This document shows, in pieces, positions 43,538 through 52,730 of a stretch of DNA of 64,000 nucleotides. The notes beneath the pieces were generated by a model that saw nothing but the letters and a program-made list of their open reading frames with translations, searched no databases and was not told the origin of the DNA. This stretch comes from Spirosoma validum. Lineage in GTDB: Bacteria; Bacteroidota; Bacteroidia; Cytophagales; Spirosomataceae. The position numbers and the translations under genes are program-made. Each line of letters opens with the position of its first letter. The first letter of the stretch is position 1. The stretch is taken from positions 1-64,000 of the forward strand of contig NZ_JACXAA010000008.1 of assembly GCF_014699035.1 (NCBI RefSeq), read 5' to 3'.

Positions 43538-44089
43538 TTACAATAATTTTGCCTCAAGTACTAATCGCTTGACTAAATCCCGACTCCGCTTGAGGCGCAT
43601 CTTGATTGTACTAGGAGCAAGGCCATGTAAGTCAGACAATTCCTGTATAGTCATGCCCGCCTCATATTTCAAACGAAGCAAGGTCTGGCTCTCGACCGAA
43701 AGTGTTTTCATAACCTGATTAACGGCCTGCAGTCGTTTCTCCTGCAATAGGGCCTCTGACTCCTCAATTTGATCGTGACCCAACTCAGTAGCTTGCCAGG
43801 AAATTGTTAGTAAGCGTTTGCCCAGACGAAGCTGGTCTATGCAGTAGTTATTGGTAATTGAATAGAGCCAGCTGGAATAGGACGAGCGGTGCTGAAACGA
43901 AGCCAAAGCCCCAAAAACTATGATAAAAATATCATGCGTATAGTCTTGAGCGATATTCTTGTCTTTGACCATCCGTAAGCAGTGTCGATATACGCTACGT
44001 TGATAGTGATTATAAAATGCTTCAAAGCTAATAATGTGTGGTTGGACTAGAAGCGGTTGTTGGGGCTTTAAAGGCATGTTTGTGTGCAA
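43538..44089 (-). CDS. ECF RNA polymerase sigma factor
   Basis: A 183-residue sigma-70 family protein of the extracytoplasmic-function class. Region 2 spans about 25-90 (YQRSVYRHCLRMVKDKNIAQDYTHD, seen as CLRMVKDKNIAQDYTHD, and SYSSWLYSITNNYCIDQLR). Region 4 spans about 125-178 (LLRLKYEAGMTIQELSDLHG, LAPSTIKMRLKRSRDLVKRL). No anti-sigma gene is adjacent; the small membrane-protein gene at 44348 is the only nearby candidate. The start at 44089 gives a usual N-terminus. Confidence 0.92.
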   Translation of the reverse strand: MHTNMPLKPQQPLLVQPHIISFEAFYNHYQRSVYRHCLRMVKDKNIAQDYTHDIFIIVFGALASFQHRSSYSSWLYSITNNYCIDQLRLGKRLLTISWQATELGHDQIEESEALLQEKRLQAVNQVMKTLSVESQTLLRLKYEAGMTIQELSDLHGLAPSTIKMRLKRSRDLVKRLVLEAKLL

Positions 44090-44347
44090 ATTGACGAAAA
44101 TGGTTTATAATTTAGGTGTAATGACGTTATTGCTACGAATAAGCAATTGTAGTGTTTCATCCACAGGATAGGTAATAATTTGCTCATGATCAGCGTAGTA
44201 TGTAGTATCGATCAATAGTCGCCAGTATTAATACGTATTTGACTATTAGTGGATAGAGCCTAAGGAAACTACGTTCATTGGCAGTGGCATGATGGGTGAT
44301 GAGGGTTGCTTGAATGCATAGGGAATGATATACCTGTTTAATCTATG

Positions 44348-44557
44348 CTAAAACAGATTTATTCGCCTATTTATAAAGCGAAGCCCAAAGACAGTATAGA
44401 AAACCAAGGCTGAGGTTTCGTAAAATGCCTCAGAATGCTTACGCTCATAAACGCCTGTTCTCGCATCCTGTATCCAATCAATAAGTGCAAAGCAGTAACC
44501 AGTCAAGCAAGCCAAACAGGCTACACACAAAGCGAAGAACAACAATTGGTTTTTCAT
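44348..44557 (-). CDS. Small membrane protein, 69 aa
   Basis: The product has an N-terminal hydrophobic helix (NQLLFFALCVACLACLTGYCFALI) with four cysteines and a second weaker hydrophobic segment (ALVFYTVFGLRF). No family is recognised. It lies 258 bp upstream of the ECF sigma gene on the same strand; an anti-sigma role is possible but unsupported. The frame is short but has a good ATG and membrane-protein composition. Confidence 0.5.
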   Translation of the reverse strand: MKNQLLFFALCVACLACLTGYCFALIDWIQDARTGVYERKHSEAFYETSALVFYTVFGLRFINRRINLF

Positions 44558-44933
44558 GATATTTGACTTTTAAGCACTGTCAATTAATCGGGGTATTTAC
44601 TTAGAGTATGAATCTATTTATACGTTTGACGCATCATAGAAAATATCTATTATACAGGGTTTAGACTTATTATAAATCATATAGGATTGGGTTAAACAAG
44701 CCTATCATTCCCAATGCATATCCTACTCGTTGAACACAATCGGTGCTTAGTTGATGAAGTGAATCCGTCAATAATTGGAGCCAATTAAGTAAGGACGCTC
44801 GTTAAGCCCACGATCGTTGAGGGTGTGAAAACGTAGCCTTATCAGGACCCCAATACATCGCTTGATGTCCATATTTAAAAGAAGCAAAGTTGGATTAGTA
44901 AAATGAGATTTACATTCACTAGTTTGATGCCTA

Positions 44934-45007
44934 ATTGGCCCTAAATTGAGGGAAGGGGAACTAGCCTAAATTTAGGCTAGTTCCCCTTCCCTCAATTTAG
45001 GGCCAAT
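44934..45007. repeat. Perfect 74-bp palindrome upstream of NarL-type gene
   Basis: Two 37-bp halves are exact reverse complements with no spacer (centre TAAATTTA). It lies 84 bp before the regulator start at 45091 with no plus-strand gene just upstream, so it is not an ordinary terminator. It could be transcribed as a leader hairpin, extrude as a cruciform or be a replication-derived inverted duplication. The rest of 44558-45090 shows no gene. Confidence 0.95.
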
Positions 45008-45090
45008 CCAACAAGTTAGTCTTAAAAGGAGTTAGTATTGGTGGCGATATGGCTATAGTTTATATCCTTTTTTGCTATTCACGATCTTCT

Positions 45091-45732
45091 ATGCGTATTG
45101 TTATTGTCGATGATCATAAGTTACTGACAGACGCCATCGCCTTGGCCCTGCGAGATACCTTTGACGAATCCCAGTTGCGGGTCTACAATAATCCACTCAC
45201 GTTTATTGATACCATCAGTCCCGACCGATTTCCTGATGTTGTGGTTACCGATTTACTGATGCCGCAAATGAGCGGCCTAGACTTACTGCAAACCCTACGA
45301 ACGATAACGGGCAACCGCATCAAAGTAATTATACTGACCTCGGTAACCGATGCCCAATCGATACGACAGGCGCTCCGAAGTGGCGCCAATGCTTATATCG
45401 CCAAAGATGCCTCGTTAAAGGAGCTACCCGAAGCGATACAGGAGGTGATGAATGGGCAGGAATTTATCAGTCCTAGCCTACAGAAAAGTCTGATCAAAAG
45501 TATAATTACCGAAGAGCAGCACGTCTTCTATTTGTCACCCCGTGAAAAAGAGGTACTCAAAAAGATATGCGCTGGGATGACCGTCAAAGAGATCGCCCAT
45601 AATATGGAGCTCAGCGCTCATACCGTACAAACCTATCTGAAAAAGATCATGAAAAAATTTAAGGTGAACCGGACCGCTGATTTGATCGTGTTTGCCTTGC
45701 GACATGGGTTGTATACTCTCCCTCCAAAATGA
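45091..45732 (+). CDS. NarL/FixJ family response regulator
   Basis: The start at 45091 gives the canonical receiver N-terminus MRIVIVDDHKLL; an in-frame ATG at 45049 would add 14 hydrophobic residues. The 213-residue protein has phospho-acceptor D54 (VVTDLLMPQMSG), Lys in YIAKDAS and a C-terminal LuxR-type HTH (about 148-210: LSPREKEVLKKICAGMTVKE). Its last codon overlaps the start of the kinase gene (ATGA), so the two form a coupled two-component system. Confidence 0.95.
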   Translation: MRIVIVDDHKLLTDAIALALRDTFDESQLRVYNNPLTFIDTISPDRFPDVVVTDLLMPQMSGLDLLQTLRTITGNRIKVIILTSVTDAQSIRQALRSGANAYIAKDASLKELPEAIQEVMNGQEFISPSLQKSLIKSIITEEQHVFYLSPREKEVLKKICAGMTVKEIAHNMELSAHTVQTYLKKIMKKFKVNRTADLIVFALRHGLYTLPPK

Positions 45733-48700
45733 ACATCAAATCGAATCATAGTTTGCAGATCCAATTCCACACTGTCCGGTCGGTTTGGGTTTGGCTGGTT
45801 ATAGTGCATATAAGTTGCTTGCCGGGCTTAGCTCAGCCAACCATCGAAACGGTTACTAAAACCAGGTATACTACGGAAAATGGGTTGCCTCAGAATAGTA
45901 TTAAGGGGCTTGCTTTCGATCAGCTAGGCTACTGCTGGATCGGTACGGAAAACGGTCTAGTTAAATACGATGGGGTTCATTTTCGCCTCTATGATGCGTA
46001 TGATCGACCACCTACCTCCTCCCGGGTCTCCTATATCAAGCAAAATAAACAAAAGGAAATACTGGTCGCTTTTGAAGGCGACCAGTTTTATAAAATCAGA
46101 GAGTTTACTGGATTTGGTACGCGGCCCGTATGGGTAGAGGGCGATTATGTCGTTAGTGACTATCCGGTTTTTGTGGATATAAGCAATGAGCCTGCTCGAT
46201 CCTTCTTCAATCTCATTAAAAAGAAGCCGTTGTCGTTAGCTTCAGATGTTTACTTTATTCTAAATGACCATCAGTTTTATCTACTAAAACCAGACTCCCT
46301 ATGGATAGGTAACTCAAACGGTGCTATAACCCGTATCGTAGACAAACGCATCGGGAAGTATCCGGTGACCGTCCTTGGTGATAAATTGACGATGATTTTG
46401 TCTAATCAAGTAGCCATTCAGTACACTAATCCGGATGGCAAGGTCCAATCACTGAGGACCCAAGGGGGCTTTTTCGATCAGCTCAACCAGGTTAATTCGC
46501 CCTGTCCACTACTGTGTACCGCTTCGGGAACCTATGCATTTTGCCAAGGCAAACTATATAAATTGACGCTGAAGAACCGAACTATTTACTCAACGCTGCT
46601 CTTAGAGGGGTTGGCGGATTTTACACCCAACAACCTATATTATGACCAACCATCGGGCACTTATTATCTTCAGAGTGCCATTGACGGCTTAGTGGTAGTC
46701 CGACCCAACCGGTTCCAGCACGTGCGTATACCGAACGGAACCTGGCGGCAAAATTCGTTTTACGGCCAAAGTACGTATGGGCCGAATCAGATTGTAGCCA
46801 ACGGTGCCCTGTTTACCTTTAATCAAAAAAATAGAGCTCCTGTCATTCAGCAACTGATTTCGTCTCCCTATTCCTTTATGTCTACCTATCTTCAGCAGGA
46901 CACCTATTATTATGAGATGAATTTTGGGCTGCGCAAATATAATATGGTAACCAGACAGGATAGTTTGGTCTCCTTTATGGGCGATTATATTCATTGTTTC
47001 AATCGGTCAACTTATGACTCAACCTTATACTACTCAACCAGCAACAAACTCTATTCCCTTAAACGGGATAAACCTCAGTGCGTACTGGTACTTCATGCGC
47101 AAGCAAAACGGTATATCTATGGCTTTACTTTTTTAAACGCCGATAGTGTGCTAATTGCGACCAATCGTGGGCTTTTAGGGGCCAGTTTACGGACCGGCAA
47201 AGCCAAACCCATCCTTTCCGGAATCAATGTGCGCACTATCTATGTCGACAAGGACCGGTACATCTGGCTGGGCACCTACAATAATGGCATCTATTTGCTC
47301 AAAGCAGGGCGGGCGAAACACATACCCAACGATACCAACAAACGCCTTAATGTTATCAACAGCATCTTTGAAGACCACCAGGGACGAATTTGGTTTAGTA
47401 CCAACAATGGGCTTCTGAGTGCCCGACGACACTCCATTACCGACTTTTTTCATGGTTTAGGTACTATTGAACCCTATACACTTTACACGAAAAGCGACGG
47501 CTTGCTGACCAATGAATTCAACGGCGGTGCTTACCCAGATAAAGTATATTTAGCCGATGGCCGCATTTCCCTGCCCACGATAAAAGGGTTAGTCGTTTTC
47601 AATCCAGATGCATTTCCAATCGACCGGAGTGCTAAAAAGGTGTTTATTGACCAAGTGCGGGTAGATGGGAAGCTGGTAAAGGATTTAACCCAGGTAACGT
47701 TACCGCCGGATTATAACGCTATGGAGATTTCAGTCAGCACGCCGTGGTTAAACAAAGCAGAGACATTGAGCTTCGAACGGAAGGCCGTTGGCCATGACCG
47801 GCAATGGATCACTTTTTCTTACGGGGAAACGATCTATATCCGGGATTATAGCTATGGACACTATACTATGCTTATCCGTATAAAGGGATACCCTCAGTCG
47901 CAAATCGAATATACCTTTAACATAGCGCCGTATTATTATGAAACCATCTGGTTTAAACTAGGGATTGCTCTCTTTATGTTGCTTGGCGTTCTGGCAGCCT
48001 TCACCTATACCATTACCTACTACCAACGCCAGACGACCAGTTTGGATCAAAAAATTAGAGAAAGAACCCGAGCGTTGAACGAATCGCTCAGGCATCTGAA
48101 TCTAACCGTCGAGCGATTACAAGTCGTCGAAGCCCGTCTACAAACTAGCCTCCTCCAAAAAGATCATATTATCAAGCTGCTGTTGCACGATATGAAGTCT
48201 CCCCTTTTCGCCCTAAAGATGGGGATTGAAGAGCTTGATGACAATTTATCCCTGCAAGTGGGTTTACCAAGTGCTATCGTACGAAAATCACATTTGCTAC
48301 GGGAAGGGATCAACGAAGTATACAGTTTCTCGGTTAATTTTTTTGACTGGGTCAAGTATCAACAGGAAGGACTTAAACCGAATTACCAGCTGACCCGCCT
48401 CTCGGATGTGTTTGGTAAAATTGATGACCTGTATGGCAGTATCGCAACCAATAAAGGTATTAAATTGGTCATCGATCCTACGGAGGTTATCTGCTATACG
48501 GATGAAAACATTCTATTTACCATCTTGAGAAATCTGATTGACAATTCCATTAAATATACGGAAGCGGGGCTCATCCAGCTTTATGTGGAAGGGAACCGGA
48601 AGGATTATCTGGTGATAACAGTAGCGGATAGTGGTCCTGGCATGGCCGAACCTATTTTGGGGAAGATACAGGATGCTTTCAGCGAAGACCTACTGACTAA

Positions 48701-48818
48701 TGATCACGCAGGCTATGGCTATAAACTGATTCTTCATCTGGTTACGCTGATTCACGGTGATCTGGAATTAGAAAATAAGGGTGGTCTCCAGGTACGAATA
48801 ATCCTTAATTATGAGTAG
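45729..48818 (+). CDS. Propeller-sensor histidine kinase
   Basis: A 1029-residue membrane kinase. After a signal/anchor helix (about 15-35) come Reg_prop propeller repeats (GLPQNSIKGLAFDQLGYCWI, IWLGTYNNGIYLL, IWFSTNNGLL), a Y_Y_Y domain (about 650-735), a transmembrane helix (about 745-765) and a coiled coil. The kinase core follows, with H820 in LLHDMKSPLFALK, N-box NLIDNSIKYTE and G-box DSGPGMAE. Unlike the hybrid proteins in this window it has no receiver or DNA-binding domain, and signals to the overlapping NarL-type regulator. The signal is unknown. Confidence 0.95.
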   Translation: MNIKSNHSLQIQFHTVRSVWVWLVIVHISCLPGLAQPTIETVTKTRYTTENGLPQNSIKGLAFDQLGYCWIGTENGLVKYDGVHFRLYDAYDRPPTSSRVSYIKQNKQKEILVAFEGDQFYKIREFTGFGTRPVWVEGDYVVSDYPVFVDISNEPARSFFNLIKKKPLSLASDVYFILNDHQFYLLKPDSLWIGNSNGAITRIVDKRIGKYPVTVLGDKLTMILSNQVAIQYTNPDGKVQSLRTQGGFFDQLNQVNSPCPLLCTASGTYAFCQGKLYKLTLKNRTIYSTLLLEGLADFTPNNLYYDQPSGTYYLQSAIDGLVVVRPNRFQHVRIPNGTWRQNSFYGQSTYGPNQIVANGALFTFNQKNRAPVIQQLISSPYSFMSTYLQQDTYYYEMNFGLRKYNMVTRQDSLVSFMGDYIHCFNRSTYDSTLYYSTSNKLYSLKRDKPQCVLVLHAQAKRYIYGFTFLNADSVLIATNRGLLGASLRTGKAKPILSGINVRTIYVDKDRYIWLGTYNNGIYLLKAGRAKHIPNDTNKRLNVINSIFEDHQGRIWFSTNNGLLSARRHSITDFFHGLGTIEPYTLYTKSDGLLTNEFNGGAYPDKVYLADGRISLPTIKGLVVFNPDAFPIDRSAKKVFIDQVRVDGKLVKDLTQVTLPPDYNAMEISVSTPWLNKAETLSFERKAVGHDRQWITFSYGETIYIRDYSYGHYTMLIRIKGYPQSQIEYTFNIAPYYYETIWFKLGIALFMLLGVLAAFTYTITYYQRQTTSLDQKIRERTRALNESLRHLNLTVERLQVVEARLQTSLLQKDHIIKLLLHDMKSPLFALKMGIEELDDNLSLQVGLPSAIVRKSHLLREGINEVYSFSVNFFDWVKYQQEGLKPNYQLTRLSDVFGKIDDLYGSIATNKGIKLVIDPTEVICYTDENILFTILRNLIDNSIKYTEAGLIQLYVEGNRKDYLVITVADSGPGMAEPILGKIQDAFSEDLLTNDHAGYGYKLILHLVTLIHGDLELENKGGLQVRIILNYE

Positions 48819-48838
48819 GGACAAGTAGTGATAGTGGC

Positions 48839-48860
48839 ACCTAGGCATGCTAGGTTTTTT
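48839..48860 (+). terminator. Intrinsic terminator after the propeller kinase
   Basis: Stem ACCTAG / CTAGGT with a five-base loop, followed directly by six T residues. Confidence 0.8.
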
Positions 48861-48888
48861 CTTAAAAACGGGATAGCGCGGCTGCCGT

Positions 48889-48954
48889 AAAGAATTACGC
48901 TAAGGAAATTGAATGCTTATTTCTGCTGACAATCAGTAATTTACAAAAACGAAC
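48889..48954 (+). repeat. Solo half related to the MITE at 12734
   Basis: Shares AAAGAATTACGCTAAGGAAA, then an ATTT...CTGA..TCAGT stretch and TTTACAAAAACGAA with 12755-12822. Only one end is present. The rest of 48955-49079 is empty. Confidence 0.6.
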
Positions 48955-49079
48955 GTACATCTTAGAAAAAGATGGGTAAAATAAATGCCCCGAAGGGCAT
49001 CTAAGTACAACGTACATGACAGGGGTTTCGTGAAAGGAGAGTGAATGTTGCACAACTCTGCTTGTAGTTGCTTATAGTA

Positions 49080-49586
49080 TTATTTATCAGATGATTTATG
49101 CGGTGAAATTAATTGATTGATAAGGGTCATCTGCATCGAGACAATCTTCCAGTCATCGTTTCTCTTTTCAAAAACATCAACTCTCCATTTATAATCAGTA
49201 TCGCCTTTTTTGTATTGGCGAAAGGGTACAGTATAGTCTTTGTCAGCAAAAAGGGTTTCTTCCGTGTAGACAATGACTAGAGTAGAGCTTAGAAACCGCA
49301 CTTGTTTAACGTCAAATCGCAAGGAGGTTGGCTCTAAGCAGCATGGACCCAGCAACTTGAAATGGGAAAGAATTTCTTGTTTACTTTTCCAAATTTCACC
49401 GACAAAATTGATCAAGGTTCCATCATCCGTAAAATAACTGCTCAAGGCGTCCCAATCATGCTTATTCCAGGCAGTCTGTTGTTGTTGGATAATATGCCTA
49501 ATGGCCATTTCATCTTTTTCATGGCTTTGGGCTAACACCGCCGTTGTCAGAAAAGTGAATACACAAACGAACAGAGTCTGTTTCAT
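49080..49586 (-). CDS. Secreted SnoaL-like (SgcJ/EcaC, DUF4440) protein
   Basis: A 168-residue protein with a signal peptide (FVCVFTFLTTAVLAQ) and the SnoaL/DUF4440 signature: AIRHIIQQQQTAWNKHDWDAL, seen as QQTAWNKHDWDALSSYFTDD, followed by GTLINFVGEIWKSKQEILSH, and the terminal DVFEKRNDDWKIVSMQMT. Such NTF2-fold proteins bind or transform small molecules; the role here is unknown. An AraC-type regulator gene lies 71 bp upstream on the same strand and may control it. Confidence 0.85.
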   Translation of the reverse strand: MKQTLFVCVFTFLTTAVLAQSHEKDEMAIRHIIQQQQTAWNKHDWDALSSYFTDDGTLINFVGEIWKSKQEILSHFKLLGPCCLEPTSLRFDVKQVRFLSSTLVIVYTEETLFADKDYTVPFRQYKKGDTDYKWRVDVFEKRNDDWKIVSMQMTLINQLISPHKSSDK

Positions 49587-49657
49587 ACGAGTTGTTTTTA
49601 GGACAAAACTAGCTCGGCAGGCTGCTCGCTGACTAGTACAAATACGACATTTTCACC

Positions 49658-50491
49658 TTAGTGAAATATGCCTTTCACGGCCAGAAAGGACTGCTTATCA
49701 AACGCATCGGAGATTTCTTTGGGATTCGCATTGGCAAATACTTTAAAATCTCGGATCAAGTGCATCTGGTCGAAATAATGGCATTCGTAGGCTACCTGTG
49801 TCCAGGTGAGTTGAGGATTCGTTTCCTTGAGCAACCACGCCTTCCCAAATCGAACCAACCGACTATAGAATTTTGGCGAAACCCCCATTCGGTCTTTAAA
49901 CGCTCGTTCAAACTGGCGGTTGCTCATGCATGCCTTTTTGACAAGATAATCAATCTTGAGGGTGCCCCCGTACTTGATTAGTTCAGGGATAACGTAATCG
50001 ATAGAAACAGGCTGTCTAATTTTGGAGAGTAGCGTGAACATAAATTCATCAGCCAACTTTTTCATCTCCATGAAGTCTGTGGTATTTCTTAAGGCGTCCA
50101 AAATAGAGGTAACGACGCTTCCAAACACGGCTTCACCATCATAATCTATTTGGATCATTTCCTGCATCGATTGTCGCAATAAGCGATAGAGCGTTCCGGG
50201 TTGAAGCCCGATCTTGATCATGAGGTGATTAGGCCCAATGGAGAGAATATGACGTTCGGTTTGAGGTCCACTGATAGTACAGGCATAAAGTGATCGAACT
50301 TGTTTTGTCAGGATGTCTTCTACTCTTGGTCTGTCAAAGGGATAAAATAAGATAGAATGTTCAGGTAAGGGTGGAAACGGAAAGGATAAACTAGTTTTGC
50401 CATCATCGGTCACCGCATGACCAATCATGATATTATTGACGACATGGCTAATTGCCGGATGAGGCACGAAGAATAATTGTTTATCAATCAT
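49658..50491 (-). CDS. AraC family regulator (C)
   Basis: A 277-residue regulator. The N-terminal sensor half is of the DUF6597-like kind (ISHVVNNIMIGHAV, FYPFDRPRVEDIL) and the C-terminal HTH includes MSNRQFERAFKDRMGVSPKF and WTQVAYECHYFDQMHLIRDF. It is homologous to regulators A and B but more divergent. It is co-oriented with the SnoaL-like gene, its probable target. Confidence 0.92.
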   Translation of the reverse strand: MIDKQLFFVPHPAISHVVNNIMIGHAVTDDGKTSLSFPFPPLPEHSILFYPFDRPRVEDILTKQVRSLYACTISGPQTERHILSIGPNHLMIKIGLQPGTLYRLLRQSMQEMIQIDYDGEAVFGSVVTSILDALRNTTDFMEMKKLADEFMFTLLSKIRQPVSIDYVIPELIKYGGTLKIDYLVKKACMSNRQFERAFKDRMGVSPKFYSRLVRFGKAWLLKETNPQLTWTQVAYECHYFDQMHLIRDFKVFANANPKEISDAFDKQSFLAVKGIFH

Positions 50492-51236
50492 AAAGTGATA
50501 TCCTCGAATACGAATCAGTAATGATAAGTATCTGCCAGCACGACCTGCAACTTGTTGATTGAGGCACTCTCCTTTTACAATGCGAACAGTGTATTTTGTG
50601 GTGTTTTCTAGCTTGCCTAGTTGACGATATAAAAACTTATCTTATTCAGGAGGTTTATACCGCAAGCAGAGTTGAGCACCGGCAGCCTGTATAGTATATG
50701 GTTCAATTAATGTGCTTAGCCGTGTTGAATATAGGAAAGATTATGGGTACATCAGTATACAATCCATCTCGCCAAACGCCCGTTTTTCTGAGATAACCTG
50801 TTTAGGATGATATGGATGTTCTTAGAAAATGGTTGCTGTCTTAAATTGCCGTCTCATTAACCAACGACTTATTTTGTTTTATGAGATGAGTTTGTAAAAC
50901 AATTGGTAAGAGGTCATAGCCAAGCAAATTTTGATGGAAAGAATTCATGTACCAAACTATCCAAGTTTATTCTAGACTCATAGGAATCATACAATTAGAT
51001 ATTATCCTAAATAGCTCGAGTGTGTGTTTCTATTATCTACAAAAAGTGCAAAAATAGTTTTTTGAGCTTTCGTTCACGAAAACGCTAGTTATCAAGACCT
51101 GCCCGCCTGCGTATTCCAATTTGTAAAATATGAGAGCTGATTATGCACTGACTTTTAGCTTATTTGAATGCCATTCCATTGGCGCTCAACTTTATCTGTA
51201 AATTTGCCTTCTGACATAGTCTTTACTACAACTTAA
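50492..51236. other. Intergenic region, 745 bp, with one reverse hairpin repeat
   Basis: A reverse hairpin-repeat copy lies at 50767-50795 (ATCTCGCCAAACGCCC ... CTGAGAT, ends pairing). A 16-bp motif at 51071-51086 recurs at 54132-54147. No gene is visible; AT-rich DNA precedes the 51237 start. Confidence 0.6.
51071..51086 (+). repeat. 16-bp direct repeat, left copy
   Basis: CGTTCACGAAAACGCT, repeated exactly at 54132-54147. The two copies bracket the AbrB-like gene and the IS630/IS3 nest. Confidence 0.6.
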
Positions 51237-51731
51237 ATGAAAGCAATCAATATCAATATCCATTTCTTCTCGCCGACTGAGAATAGCCAAGCTAAACCAA
51301 AAACTGAAAAAACGGCCAAGCCAACCAAAGTGGTTTTGACCGGTTATGTTTCCTCAACCGGTAAACTGGTTTTACCCGCCAAGACGGTGGCCAACTTAGG
51401 CGTTGATCTGGATAATACATCGTTTAAAGTAGGGATGCTTGAAGGGAAGCGAAAAGCCAAATCTCTTTATCTGGTACCAGCCGGTGGTGGCCAGGAATTG
51501 TTTACTTTCGAAAAAGCCGCGAAAAGCTTCACCTTAGCCTTACCGTTCATTCTAAAAAAGAGTGGGGTTGATTTCTCGAAAACGAAGTATGACTTCACCA
51601 TCCATCTATTCGGCTATGAAGGCACAACCGCCTTTGAGCTAAAGTTGGCTCCCCAAGCTACTACACCCAAAGTACCTTACACGGGTAAGCCACGAGGCCG
51701 AAAGCCCAAACAGGAGAGAGTGGCCGAATAA
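51237..51731 (+). CDS. AbrB-like/AT-hook protein, unknown function
   Basis: A 164-residue basic protein. The central part (about 35-85) reads GYVSSTGKLVLPAKTVANLG, resembling the swapped-hairpin AbrB/MazE fold (..G.lvLPa....lG...g..f.vg). The C-terminus has RGRKPKQ, a classical AT-hook. A lysine/proline-rich linker (KPKTEKTAKPTK) follows the short N-terminal strand. This combination suggests a sequence-nonspecific or AT-preferring DNA-binding protein, perhaps nucleoid-associated. No signal peptide. A clean terminator follows. Family assignment is tentative. Confidence 0.7.
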   Translation: MKAININIHFFSPTENSQAKPKTEKTAKPTKVVLTGYVSSTGKLVLPAKTVANLGVDLDNTSFKVGMLEGKRKAKSLYLVPAGGGQELFTFEKAAKSFTLALPFILKKSGVDFSKTKYDFTIHLFGYEGTTAFELKLAPQATTPKVPYTGKPRGRKPKQERVAE

Positions 51732-51738
51732 ATAGAAT

Positions 51739-51763
51739 AGCCCTGCTAAGTCAGGGCTTTTTT
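51739..51763 (+). terminator. Intrinsic terminator
   Basis: AGCCCTG / CAGGGCT stem, six-base loop and a run of T residues, 8 bp after the 51237-51731 gene. Confidence 0.9.
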
Positions 51764-51950
51764 GTGGGTTACCTAGTTTAGCTGGTAGTAGGTATTCCTT
51801 TTTATTTCCCCGCTGTTTGGATCGAGTCGTTGATCGTGCAACCTGCCCGAGGTAATGTTGGTGGTTTATTCCTCCATCGGCCTGCCCTTGACTAAAGCTG
51901 TCAGGTTGACAGTTTTTTCAGGTCACCGTAGCCTATTGTCATTTTTAAAG

Positions 51951-51958
51951 TACCTTTG
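51951..51958 (+). promoter_or_regulatory. Orphan -7 promoter box
   Basis: TACCTTTG matches TAnnTTTG exactly. The first ATG downstream is followed at once by a stop, so the gene it served has been lost or the site is fortuitous. The rest of 51764-52095 holds no gene. Confidence 0.4.
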
Positions 51959-52095
51959 CCACATGCCTTAAACGCACCTCCCTAAGTTGTGTCAAGTTGC
52001 CCCCGTTTTTATCGGTCTTCTCAATTCCTTTTCACCATTTCTATCTCGAAAGACCTCAAGAATGATTGAGGCTTCATGCTTTATTGATCTGTGAA

Positions 52096-52690
52096 TTAGT
52101 CTGTAATAAAGGCTATTTCTTTTTTATTGAAGAACGCTTTGATTAACACAGGGTTTTTCTCTAACCGTTTGGCTTGCTCAAGAATGGCTACCGTCAACTC
52201 ATCTAAACTGGTGAATACTTGATTTTTCAGACTGCCTTTAAGGTGGCTCCAGACCAACTCGACGGGGTTCAACTCAGGACTGTAAGCCGGTAAGCGTTCC
52301 AAGTGAATCCGTCCGGGACGTTCACGCAACAACACCTTAACGGGTTCGCTTCGATGGATGGCTGCTCCATCCCAAATGACCAGCAAATCCCGCTTACGAT
52401 AGCGCCTACAGAGTTGACTTAAAAACCAGACAATATCCTCGCCCCTAAAGGGCTGATCTTGCCCCGCTACATAAATTCGACCGTTAGGGGCAATGGCCGC
52501 AATCAAACCGCTACGGCGGACCGTTCAGATGCTCACGACCGGCCTGCTCAATGAGTACCGGTGTTTGACCTCTTGGTGCCCAGCTATGAGCTAGTAAAGG
52601 CAATAAATAACAGGCGCATTCATCAATATAGATGATAACACGCTGCTCATCCTTGGCTTTTTTTGAGTTCAGGTAGCCGCTCAGTACGCC
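52096..52690 (-). pseudogene. IS630-family transposase, interrupted twice
   Basis: The catalytic half of an IS630/Tc1-mariner transposase: YIDECACYLLPLLAHSWAPR, then VIWDGAAIHRS and AYSPELNPVELVWSHLK, holding the DDE residues. It is split at 52508-52525 by an 18-bp sequence (net +16) between REHL and IAAIAPNG, with a stop. Its N-terminal half is missing because an IS3 element begins at 52691. The transposase is dead. Confidence 0.88.
52508..52525 (-). repeat. GC-rich micro-insert in IS630 transposase
   Basis: Minus strand AACGGTCCGCCGTAGCGG, matching the inserts at 5908-5925 and 6912-6929 except at the variable position and one central base. It carries a TAG stop and shifts the frame by a net 16 nt relative to REHL-xx-IAAI. 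Confidence 0.75.
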
Positions 52691-52730
52691 TGACTTGTCC
52701 TGGAAAATATTGACCATAAACAGTCAATTT

